Assembly (NCBI GenBank): GCA_025463665.1
Contig: JAODAY010000236.1
Coordinates: 1-5,089, forward strand
DNA length: 5,089 nucleotides
Source: Microbacteriaceae bacterium
GTDB taxonomy: Bacteria; Actinomycetota; Actinomycetes; Actinomycetales; Microbacteriaceae
Direction of reading: 5' to 3'
How positions within the stretch are numbered: position 1 is the stretch's first letter; every line of letters starts with the position of its first letter. Under the pieces are notes generated by a model. The model was not told the origin of the DNA. It saw only the letters and a list, made by a program, of their open reading frames with translations, and made no database searches. Below, one piece after another: positions 1-5,089 of the stretch. The translations under genes were made by a program, and so were the position numbers.

Positions 1-1
1 C

Positions 2-589
2 GGCAGCCTCGACGCGGAGGAGACGCTCTTTCGCACCCTCCTCGGCCAGCAGATATCCGTCATGGCCGCGCGCACGGTGCTCGGCCGGCTCACGAGCGAG
101 ATCGGGCGCGACGGCCTGTTTCCGACCGCGGCGGAATTCGCGGAGCGCGGACCCACGGCGCTGCGCGGGCCGGCGAACCGCATAGCGACGATACTCGGCG
201 TGGCGGAGGCGCTCGCGAGCGGCTCACTCCTGCTCGACGTCGGCATGCCGGCCGACGAACTGACGGCCCGGCTGGTGGCCCTGCCGGGCGTCGGACCGTG
301 GACGGCCGGCTACCTCGCCATGCGTGTGCTCGGCAACCCCGACGTGCTGCTGACCTCCGACCTCGTCGTGTTACAGAGCGCCGCACAGCTCGGGCTGCCG
401 TCTTCTGCCCGGGGGCTCGCCGCCCACGGCGAGCGCTGGGCACCGTGGCGCAGCTACGCGAACATGCACCTGTGGCGCGCCCGCCCGACCCCAGCGAAGA
501 CGAGTGCATCGAAGACGAGTGCAGCGAAGACGAGTGCAGCGAAGACGAGTGCATCGAAGGCGACGCCCCTGATTACGATCGAACAGTGA
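2..589 (+). CDS. alkA: AlkA-type DNA-3-methyladenine glycosylase II, C-terminal part (5' end outside window)
   Basis: This enzyme excises alkylated bases such as 3-methyladenine from DNA by cutting the N-glycosidic bond, the first step of base-excision repair. The frame is open from the left edge, so the ATG at 62 is internal. Residues 10-22 in the window (FRTLLGQQISVMA) are the conserved AlkA segment preceding it. The helix-hairpin-helix is LPGVGPWTAGYLAMR at 281-325. The catalytic aspartate, equivalent to E. coli AlkA Asp238, is in TSDLVV with its codon at 359-361. The family-typical end (WAPWRSYANMHLWRA) is followed by a tail of about 30 residues rich in Lys, Thr, Ser and Ala, encoded by a 15-bp tandem repeat. 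Actinobacterial relatives are often fused to an N-terminal Ada/AraC regulatory part; whether this one is cannot be seen here. Its TGA overlaps the next start codon by one base. Family assignment is firm; full length is unknown. Confidence 0.9.
   Translation, partial: GSLDAEETLFRTLLGQQISVMAARTVLGRLTSEIGRDGLFPTAAEFAERGPTALRGPANRIATILGVAEALASGSLLLDVGMPADELTARLVALPGVGPWTAGYLAMRVLGNPDVLLTSDLVVLQSAAQLGLPSSARGLAAHGERWAPWRSYANMHLWRARPTPAKTSASKTSAAKTSAAKTSASKATPLITIEQ
496..555 (+). repeat. 15-bp tandem repeat, four copies, in the alkA 3' end
   Basis: Four contiguous copies of GAAGACGAGTGCAKC (K = G or T) lie at 496-510, 511-525, 526-540 and 541-555. Copies 1 and 4 are identical, and so are copies 2 and 3; the two types differ at a single base. 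A partial fifth copy (GAAG) follows. In the alkA frame each unit encodes KTSAS or KTSAA, giving a basic, flexible tail. The unit length is a multiple of three, so copy-number change would alter tail length without shifting frame. Confidence 0.95.
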
Positions 590-1104
590 TGACGAGCAAC
601 GGAACGACGAATTCGGGGCCGCCGAGCCAGGACGCAACGAGCCCGGAGCGGGAACCTCAGGCCAAGCGCCTGCAGCGCAACTGGTCGGAGATACTGCAGG
701 AACTCCGCGTGACCCAGACGGGCACGCAGATTCTCACCGGCTTTCTGCTCACCCTCGCCTTCCAGCCGCGCTTCGACGATCTCGACGAATTCCAGCGCGA
801 CGTGTACCTCGTGCTGGTGGTGCTCGCCGCCCTCACCACCGCGCTCGCTCTCGCCCCGGTGAGCCTCCACCGCTCGCTGTTCAGGGAGGGCGCGAAGAAC
901 GAGATCGTGCGCCTCGGCGACATCATTCTCAAGGCGACGCTCGTGGGGGTCGCTCTCGTGCTCGCGGGCACTGTACTGCTCATCTTCGACGTCGTCGTCG
1001 GACGAGCGGCGGCGATTGTGACGGGCGGCGGTGCGCTCGTCGTCGTCGCCGCCTTCTGGCTCGTGCTGCCGATGCTGGCCCATCCCAAGCGGAGAAGACG
1101 ATGA
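589..1104 (+). CDS. DUF6328-type small membrane protein, 171 aa
   Basis: Function is unknown. The core RNWSEILQELRVTQTGTQIL (residues 30-49), followed by a phenylalanine-rich first helix, the HRSLFR segment (94-99) and an acidic residue in the third helix region, fits what I recall of the actinobacterial DUF6328 family. Members are sometimes labelled as antiporter-like without experimental support. Four hydrophobic stretches are visible at about 45-60, 73-92, 112-136 and 140-162. They follow a hydrophilic, Ser/Thr/Pro-rich N-terminus of about 25 residues, and the protein ends in a basic cluster (PKRRRR), which suggests a cytoplasmic C-terminus. I chose the ATG at 589 because it forms TGATG with the alkA stop. 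No good Shine-Dalgarno sequence precedes it, so translation is probably coupled to alkA. The frame is open upstream to at least 298, but that part overlaps alkA and is low-complexity shadow. Its stop overlaps the next start by 4 nt. Confidence 0.77.
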   Translation: MTSNGTTNSGPPSQDATSPEREPQAKRLQRNWSEILQELRVTQTGTQILTGFLLTLAFQPRFDDLDEFQRDVYLVLVVLAALTTALALAPVSLHRSLFREGAKNEIVRLGDIILKATLVGVALVLAGTVLLIFDVVVGRAAAIVTGGGALVVVAAFWLVLPMLAHPKRRRR

Positions 1105-2210
1105 GCGTCGAGGTTGCGTCGCCGGTGTCGAGAACTCCGACGAGCAGGGGCCTCGGCCGTGCATCGTGGCGGTTCGCCGCGACCCGGGCGTGGCACGGCT
1201 TCATGCGCCACCGCGGAATCGACTCGGCTGCGGCGCTGACGTTCTTCGCCACGCTGTCGATGTTTCCCGCCGCGCTCACCGTCGTCTCGGCGTTCGCAGT
1301 GGTGCGGGACAGGGAACGCGCGCTCGACAGCATCATCGGCGTCATCGACGAGGTCGCGACGAAGTCGGCGGTCGACACCATCAGGGGGCCGCTGACCGAA
1401 TTCCTCAGCATCAGCAGCCCGGGTCTCGCCCTGACCGTGGGACTCGTCATTGGCTTGTGGTCGTTGTCGGCCTACGCGACGGCGTTCGGCCGCGCCATGA
1501 ATTCGGTCTACGAGGTGCAGGAGGGGCGCCAGTTGTGGAAGTTCCGCGGTCTCATGATGCTCGTGACGCTCGTGCTCATCGTGGCGTTCGCCGCAATCAC
1601 CGTCATCCTGCTCGCCACTTCCCCCGTCGCCGCGTCGGTCGGCGAGTCGCTCGGCGTCGCGCCGCCGTGGATCACGGCGTGGAACATCGGCAAGTGGCCC
1701 GCTCTCGCCGCGCTTGCCGTACTCGTGGTCGGCACGCTGTACTACTACACGCCCAACGTGCGGCACACCCGCCGGCGTTGGGTCTCCTGGGGCGCCTCGT
1801 TCGCCATCATCGCGTGGCTCCTCGCCACGGCCGGGTTCGCCCTGTACATCTCGACCGTCGGCCAGTACGACCGCGTCTACGGCTGGCTCGGCGGCGGGGT
1901 GGTGCTGCTGCTCTGGATCTACCTCAGCAATCTCGTTCTCGTGCTCGGCGCCGAGGTCGACGCCGAGATCGTGCGCCTGCGGCAACTCACCGCGGGAATC
2001 GCCGCGGAAATCACAGTGCAGCTGCCGCTCAGGGACACGACCCGCAACCTGCTGCTCGCCAGACAGCGCGCAGACGACGAACGCCGAGGACGCGACATCC
2101 GTCTGGCGGCGACGGCGCAGTTCGAGAACCGGGATGCCGCGCACACCGCTGGCGCGAGGCCCGACCGCCACGACCGGGAGCCCGAACCCAGCACCACCGA
2201 GAAGGGATGA
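1101..2210 (+). CDS. YihY/BrkB-family (virulence factor BrkB-like) inner-membrane protein, 369 aa
   Basis: This is a polytopic membrane protein of the YihY/BrkB (UPF0761) family. The family's biochemical role is unsettled, and early annotation as ribonuclease BN is considered wrong. Six hydrophobic segments are visible at about residues 41-68, 108-130, 148-172, 199-216, 230-250 and 264-284. Family hallmarks include DSAAALTFFATLSMFPA in the first segment, the W-S-x-S-A-Y-x-x-A-F-x-R-A-x-N motif at 120-134, YYYTPN at 214-219, and GAEVDAEI at 283-290 closing the last helix. A hydrophilic, charged tail of about 80 residues (290-369) follows, as in many actinobacterial members. The ATG at 1101 overlaps the upstream stop as ATGA and has a good ribosome binding site, GGAGAA at 1091-1096, so this start is well supported. 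It is probably co-transcribed with the genes on both sides. Confidence 0.93.
   Translation: MSVEVASPVSRTPTSRGLGRASWRFAATRAWHGFMRHRGIDSAAALTFFATLSMFPAALTVVSAFAVVRDRERALDSIIGVIDEVATKSAVDTIRGPLTEFLSISSPGLALTVGLVIGLWSLSAYATAFGRAMNSVYEVQEGRQLWKFRGLMMLVTLVLIVAFAAITVILLATSPVAASVGESLGVAPPWITAWNIGKWPALAALAVLVVGTLYYYTPNVRHTRRRWVSWGASFAIIAWLLATAGFALYISTVGQYDRVYGWLGGGVVLLLWIYLSNLVLVLGAEVDAEIVRLRQLTAGIAAEITVQLPLRDTTRNLLLARQRADDERRGRDIRLAATAQFENRDAAHTAGARPDRHDREPEPSTTEKG
2202..2206 (+). promoter_or_regulatory. Shine-Dalgarno AAGGG that decides between two in-frame ATGs
   Basis: AAGGG ends at 2206. The first in-frame ATG (2207) directly abuts it with no spacer, while the second (2213) lies 6 nt downstream at normal spacing. 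The arrangement AAGGG-ATGACC-ATG therefore favours 2213 as the start of the small basic protein. The first ATG overlaps the yihY-like stop as ATGA and could still be used through translational coupling, adding only Met-Thr. Confidence 0.65.
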
Positions 2211-2212
2211 CC

Positions 2213-2479
2213 ATGCCAGAGCCACGAAACCCCAGCCCGAAAGACCCGGAACTCTACGAGAAGCTCATCGACGAGGGCAACAGCAAGCGCAAGGCCGCGC
2301 GCATCAGCAACGCGGCGGCGGCCCGAGGGCGCGGGGAGGTCGGCCGCTCGGGCGGCAAGGCCGGCGACTACGACGACTGGACCGTGCCGCAGCTGCGGGC
2401 GCGGGCCAAGGAGATCGGGCTCACCGGGTACTCGAAGCTGACCAAGCCGAAGCTCATCGAGGCGCTGCGCACCAGCTGA
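2213..2479 (+). CDS. Small basic protein with Rho-N/SAP-like C-terminal domain (DUF7218 type), 88 aa
   Basis: The protein has two visible parts. The N-terminal half (residues 11-51) carries DPELYEKLIDEGNSKRKAAR, then an Ala/Gly/Arg-rich stretch ending in VGRSGGKAG. The C-terminal half (53-86), beginning YDDWTVPQLRARAKEIGL and ending KPKLIEALR, has the helix-extended-helix pattern of Rho termination factor N-terminal and SAP-like domains, which bind nucleic acid. I recall similar actinobacterial proteins under the name DUF7218 or 'Rho termination factor N-terminal domain-containing protein'; none has a role known to me. Binding of DNA or RNA is inference from fold and charge. The start at 2213 is preferred because AAGGG at 2202-2206 is 6 nt upstream, leaving a 2-nt gap after the previous stop. 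It is the last gene of the + strand cluster and converges on ku, leaving open whether it relates to repair. Confidence 0.82.
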   Translation: MPEPRNPSPKDPELYEKLIDEGNSKRKAARISNAAAARGRGEVGRSGGKAGDYDDWTVPQLRARAKEIGLTGYSKLTKPKLIEALRTS

Positions 2480-2500
2480 CGGTCAGCAGCCGCCCGTCAG
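2476..2500. terminator. Inverted repeat between convergent genes, possible bidirectional terminator
   Basis: CTGACGG at 2476-2482 pairs perfectly with CCGTCAG at 2494-2500, giving a 7-bp stem and 11-nt loop. The arms contain the stop codons of both the small basic protein (TGA 2477-2479) and ku (TCA 2497-2499). A competing tight hairpin, GCTGA-CGG-TCAGC, lies at 2475-2487. There is no clean T-tract on either side, only a pyrimidine-rich run after 2503 that is within ku. Position at a convergent junction supports termination; the short stem and missing T-tract weaken it. Confidence 0.35.
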
Positions 2501-3459
2501 GCGCTCTCCTTCTTCGCGGCCGGCTTCTGTGCCGCCGCCTTCTGTACGGTCGGCTTCTGTGCTGCCGCCTTCTTCGCGGCCGGCTTCTGTGCCGCCGCCT
2601 TCTTGGCGGTCGCCTTCTTGGCGGCCGGCTCCTCGTCGTCGGCCCCCCGCCCGCTCGCTCCGCCAGGCCTGCCCGCGCGGCTGCGGTCGACGCTGCGGCG
2701 CAGGGCCTCCATGAGGTCGAGCACCTCGCCCTCGCCCTTGTCCTCCGGCTGCTCACCGAAGGTCTCCTCCGAACTCACCGCATCGCCCTTGGCGAGCTTC
2801 GCATCGATCAACTGGCGAAGCTGTTCCTGGTACTCGTCAGAGAACTTCTCCGGCGTGAAGTCGGATTCGAACGACTCGACGAGGGCCTTCGACATCTCGA
2901 GTTCCTTCTCGGAGATGCGCACGCGCTCGTCGAGGGCGGGGAAGTCCGCCTCGCGCACCTCGTCGTTCCAGAGCAGCGCCTGCAGCATGAGCACGTCGCC
3001 CCGCACCCGCAGCGCCCCGAGCCTGCTCTTCTGCCGCAGGGCGAAGTGCACGATCGCCGTGCGGTCGGTCTCTTCGAGGGTGCGGCGCAGCAGCGCGTAG
3101 GCCTTGCCCGACTTCGAGTCAGGCTCGAGAAAGTAGCTGCGGTCGAACATGACGGGATCAATCTGGTCGCTCGGCACGAACTCGACCACGTCGATCTCGC
3201 GGCTGCGTTCCTCGGGCAGCGACTGGAAATCCTCCGCCGTGAGCACGACCGTGCGCTCCCCGTCGTCGTAGGCCTTGTCGATGTGCTCGTACTCGACGAT
3301 CTTGCCGCAGATCTCGCACCGCCTCTGGTACCGGATGCGCCCGCCGTCCTTGTCATGCACCTGGTGGAGGGCGATGTCGTGGTCTTCCGTCGCGCTGTAC
3401 ACCTTGATCGGCACGTTCACGAGTCCGAACGTGATCGCACCCTTCCAAATTGCTCTCAT
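2497..3459 (-). CDS. ku: Ku, DNA double-strand-break end-binding protein of bacterial NHEJ, 320 aa
   Basis: Bacterial Ku forms a homodimeric ring that threads onto broken DNA ends and recruits LigD, whose gene lies next door. The protein opens with MRAIWKGAITFGLVNVPIKV, the diagnostic Ku start, and continues with HQVHDKDGGRIRYQRRCEIC (32-51, including a CxxC), LPEERSREIDVVEFVP (81-96), MFDRSYFLEPD (104-114), TDRTAIVHFALR (131-142) and YQEQLRQLIDAKL (210-222, in the LigD-interacting C-terminal region). These match my memory of M. tuberculosis Ku almost motif for motif. From about 278 a lysine/alanine tail with KKAAAQKPAA-type repeats extends to residue 320, similar in style to the basic PAKKA-rich tails on some mycobacterial Ku proteins. 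The start at 3459 fits the family; a frame extension to 3528 adds 23 residues with no Ku resemblance. A GGAG lies 3 nt before the ATG, rather close. Confidence 0.98.
   Translation of the reverse strand: MRAIWKGAITFGLVNVPIKVYSATEDHDIALHQVHDKDGGRIRYQRRCEICGKIVEYEHIDKAYDDGERTVVLTAEDFQSLPEERSREIDVVEFVPSDQIDPVMFDRSYFLEPDSKSGKAYALLRRTLEETDRTAIVHFALRQKSRLGALRVRGDVLMLQALLWNDEVREADFPALDERVRISEKELEMSKALVESFESDFTPEKFSDEYQEQLRQLIDAKLAKGDAVSSEETFGEQPEDKGEGEVLDLMEALRRSVDRSRAGRPGGASGRGADDEEPAAKKATAKKAAAQKPAAKKAAAQKPTVQKAAAQKPAAKKESA
2508..2629 (-). repeat. 30-bp tandem repeat in the ku 3' end, three full copies plus a degenerate one
   Basis: Units occupy 2510-2539, 2540-2569 and 2570-2599, with a more diverged unit at 2600-2629. 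Copies 1 and 3 are identical, and the identity extends over 36 bases (2508-2543 and 2568-2603). Copy 2 differs at a few positions, changing the encoded KKAAAQKPAA to QKAAAQKPTV-like sequence. Identity at synonymous positions points to recent duplication rather than protein-level selection alone. Confidence 0.9.
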
Positions 3460-3466
3460 GTACTCC

Positions 3467-3495
3467 AGTAGACACACGCCGGAGCCGAAGAGCAA
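3467..3495 (-). promoter_or_regulatory. Candidate ku promoter in the ku/ligD intergenic region
   Basis: Read on the - strand, TTGCTC (3490-3495, -35-like) and TCTACT (3467-3472, -10-like) are separated by exactly 17 nt. The -10 element matches TATAAT at four of six positions. Its end is 7 nt before the ku ATG, so transcription would begin at or just before the start codon and give a leaderless or nearly leaderless mRNA. In that case the GGAG at 3463-3466 would not be in the transcript. The match is modest in GC-rich DNA. The whole divergent gap is only 75 bp (3460-3534), so promoters for ku and ligD must overlap or abut; I see no convincing ligD promoter. Confidence 0.25.
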
Positions 3496-3508
3496 TGCCT
3501 TGAGCGTG

Positions 3509-3534
3509 TGCACCGCTTCGCGCAGCATGGTGCA
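3509..3534. repeat. Inverted repeat abutting the ligD start codon
   Basis: TGCACC at 3509-3514 and GGTGCA at 3529-3534 form a perfect 6-bp inverted repeat with a 14-nt spacer, ending at the base before the ligD ATG. It could be an operator half-site pair or a hairpin in the ligD leader. Six paired bases can occur by chance, so only its position makes it notable. Confidence 0.3.
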
Positions 3535-5089
3535 ATGGCCTCACCGACCCGCACCGACGAACAGGTCGTCACCGTCGACGGCCGCCGGATCAAGATCACC
3601 AACCTCGACAAGGTGATGTACCCCGAGACCGGCACGACCAAGGGCGAAGTGCTCGACTACTACGCGCGCGTGGCCGAGGTGCTGATTCCCCATGCCGCCA
3701 ATCGGCCGGCGACCCGCAAGCGCTGGGTGCACGGCGTCGGCACGGCGGATGAACCCGGGCAGGTGTTCTTTCAGAAGAACCTCGACTCCTCCACCCCCGA
3801 CTGGGTCGCGCGGCGAGTGCTCGAACACAAGGAGCACAGCAACGAGTATCCGCTCGTCAACGACAGGGCGACCCTCACCTGGCTCGCACAGACAGCGGCA
3901 CTCGAGCTCCACGTGCCGCAGTGGCAGTTCGGCCGCACCGGGGCGCGAAAGAACCCCGACCGGCTCGTGCTCGACCTCGACCCCGGGGAGGGCGTCGGTC
4001 TGCTCGAGTGCGCCGAAGTCGCACGCCTGGCCCGGGGCATCCTGACCGACATGGGGCTCGACCCGATGCCGGTGACGAGCGGGAGCAAGGGAATACATCT
4101 CTATGCGGCGCTCGACGGCAAGCAGACGAGCGACGAGGTGTCGCAGGTCGCCCACGAGCTCGCGCGGGCACTCGAGGCCGACCACCCCGACCTGGTCGTG
4201 AGCGACATGAAGAAGGCGCTGCGCGGGGGCAAGGTTCTCGTGGACTGGAGCCAGAACAACGGGAACAAGACCACGATCGTGCCCTATTCGCTGCGCGGCC
4301 GGCTCCGACCCACCGTCGCGGCGCCGCGCACCTGGGAGGAGCTCGACGACCCGGCCCTCTCCCATCTCGACTACACCGAGGTGCTCGCGCGGGTCGCGGA
4401 GATGGGCGATCCACTCGCCGCCCTCACCGCCGGCCACCTCGCCTCGCTCGAACCCACCCCCGAACGCATGGCGGGTTTCGACCGGCTCGACACCTATCGC
4501 AGCATGCGCGACGCCGCGAAGACGCCGGAACCGGTGCCGGCCGGTGCGCCGAGCGGAGCAGCGGGCATGAGCTTCGTGATTCAGGAGCACCACGCGAGGC
4601 GGCTGCACTACGACTTCCGGCTCGAGCACGACGGTGTGCTCGTGAGCTGGGCGCTGCCGAAGGGCGTGCCGACCGACCCGAAACAGAACCACCTCGCCGT
4701 GCAGACCGAAGACCACCCGATCGAATACGGCGGTTTCGAGGGGAGGATTCCGGCGGGCGAGTACGGGGCAGGCAAGGTGACCATCTGGGATGCCGGCAGC
4801 TACGAACTCGAGAAATGGCGGGAGGGCGAAGAGGTCATTGTCGTTGTGCACGGGGAAAAGCACGGCACCCGCCGCTACGCGCTCATCCACAGCGGCGGGG
4901 CGAGCGGCGGTAAGGCGGAGAACAACTGGCTCATCCACCTCATGAAGGACCAGAGCCCCGAACACAAGGACTACCACGACCACCGCCCGCCGAAACGCGC
5001 GGCCGCGACTGGGCGGACCGCAGAGAGCGCCGGACCGCCCTCCCCCATGCTCGCGACCCTCGGCACCGTAGCCGCTATCGACGACGAAG
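3535..5089 (+). CDS. ligD: LigD, multifunctional NHEJ polymerase/phosphoesterase/ligase (3' end outside window)
   Basis: LigD processes and seals the DNA ends held by Ku. The first 518 residues are present with no stop. The primase-polymerase domain spans about 16-300: LDLDP supplies Asp147 and Asp149, and VDWSQN supplies Asp237, with the same spacing as the metal-binding Asp137/139/227 of M. tuberculosis LigD. Other Pol motifs are TGTTKGEVLDYYARVAE (32-48), ATRKRWVHG (59-67) and TSGSKGIHLY (181-190). The 3'-phosphoesterase domain spans about 345-480: EHHARRLHYDFRLE gives His352, His358, Asp360 and Arg362, and EDHPIEY gives His394 and Tyr398. These equal His42, His48, Asp50, Arg52, His84 and Tyr88 of Pseudomonas LigD, so the domain looks active. 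After a Pro/Arg/Ala-rich linker (485-502), PMLATLGTV marks the beginning of the ATP-dependent ligase domain; its catalytic lysine motif lies beyond the edge. The ATG at 3535 has no clear Shine-Dalgarno sequence. A GTG at 3508 is the only in-frame alternative after the TAG at 3469, and would add nine residues. Confidence 0.98.
   Translation, partial: MASPTRTDEQVVTVDGRRIKITNLDKVMYPETGTTKGEVLDYYARVAEVLIPHAANRPATRKRWVHGVGTADEPGQVFFQKNLDSSTPDWVARRVLEHKEHSNEYPLVNDRATLTWLAQTAALELHVPQWQFGRTGARKNPDRLVLDLDPGEGVGLLECAEVARLARGILTDMGLDPMPVTSGSKGIHLYAALDGKQTSDEVSQVAHELARALEADHPDLVVSDMKKALRGGKVLVDWSQNNGNKTTIVPYSLRGRLRPTVAAPRTWEELDDPALSHLDYTEVLARVAEMGDPLAALTAGHLASLEPTPERMAGFDRLDTYRSMRDAAKTPEPVPAGAPSGAAGMSFVIQEHHARRLHYDFRLEHDGVLVSWALPKGVPTDPKQNHLAVQTEDHPIEYGGFEGRIPAGEYGAGKVTIWDAGSYELEKWREGEEVIVVVHGEKHGTRRYALIHSGGASGGKAENNWLIHLMKDQSPEHKDYHDHRPPKRAAATGRTAESAGPPSPMLATLGTVAAIDDE

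Noticed and set aside
496..555. CRISPR-like array
   Set aside because: The 15-bp units are directly adjacent without spacers and lie in frame inside a coding sequence.
298..588. Longer DUF6328-type protein starting at 298, including an acidic Cys/Glu/Asp repeat
   Set aside because: This part overlaps alkA out of frame and passes through the catalytic region and repeat of AlkA. The acidic repeat is just the alkA tandem repeat read in another frame.
555..600. Frameshift joining alkA to the downstream membrane protein
   Set aside because: alkA has a complete family-typical end before its tail and a normal stop, the next gene has a natural TGATG start, and the repeat unit is a multiple of three, so slippage by whole units would not change frame.
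657..2225. Long open frame of 522 codons on the - strand opposite the membrane protein genes
   Set aside because: It is rich in Arg, Asp, Glu and His low-complexity sequence, resembles no family, and lies opposite well-supported genes. Such frames are usual shadows in GC-rich DNA.
1714..3471. Open frame of 585 codons on the + strand running across the yihY-like gene, the small protein and ku
   Set aside because: It crosses three supported genes on both strands, has biased repetitive composition and no recognisable domain.
3460..3528. N-terminal extension of Ku by 23 residues
   Set aside because: Ku proteins begin at MRAIW; the extension has no Ku similarity and would use up nearly all of the ku/ligD intergenic region.
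3541..4983. Open frame of 480 codons on the - strand, and one of 330 codons in another + frame (3921-4913), within the ligD region
   Set aside because: The + frame from 3535 has every Pol and PE motif of LigD with active-site residues correctly spaced, so these are shadows.

Overview
The window is GC-rich DNA with short gaps and ATGA/TGATG gene overlaps. Its protein sequences resemble high-GC Actinomycetota. The Ku and LigD proteins match remembered mycobacterial/actinobacterial sequences closely, and the overall style suggests a Microbacteriaceae-like genome. That family-level guess is inference; no marker gene is present to confirm it.

Left block, + strand (2-2479): four genes are packed head to tail. 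The first is the C-terminal 195 residues of an AlkA-type 3-methyladenine DNA glycosylase, cut by the left edge and ending in a lysine-rich tail encoded by a 15-bp tandem repeat. Next come a four-helix membrane protein of the DUF6328 type, a six-helix YihY/BrkB-family membrane protein, and an 88-residue basic protein with a Rho-N/SAP-like fold (DUF7218 type). Junctions are a 1-nt overlap (TGATG), a 4-nt overlap (ATGA) and a 2-nt gap, so they are probably one translationally coupled transcript. Its promoter would lie left of the window.

Right block (2497-5089): ku lies on the - strand, converging on the small basic protein with only 17 nt between stop codons, where a short inverted repeat spans both stops. 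ku and ligD are divergent and share a 75-bp intergenic region. ligD runs off the right edge: the primase-polymerase (Pol) and 3'-phosphoesterase (PE) domains are complete, and the sequence stops as the ATP-dependent ligase domain begins, giving the mycobacterial Pol-PE-Lig order. Because ligD has no stop codon inside the window, ORF searches that require a stop will miss it, and only antisense and off-frame shadows would be reported there.

Functionally the window joins alkylation base-excision repair (AlkA) to bacterial non-homologous end joining (Ku + LigD), with two uncharacterised membrane proteins and a small putative nucleic-acid-binding protein between them. I see no RNA gene, CRISPR array, insertion sequence or phage gene, and no wholly novel system. 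The most notable features are the repeat-encoded lysine-rich tails on both AlkA and Ku, the inverted repeats at the ku/ligD borders, and the uncharacterised proteins embedded next to NHEJ genes.
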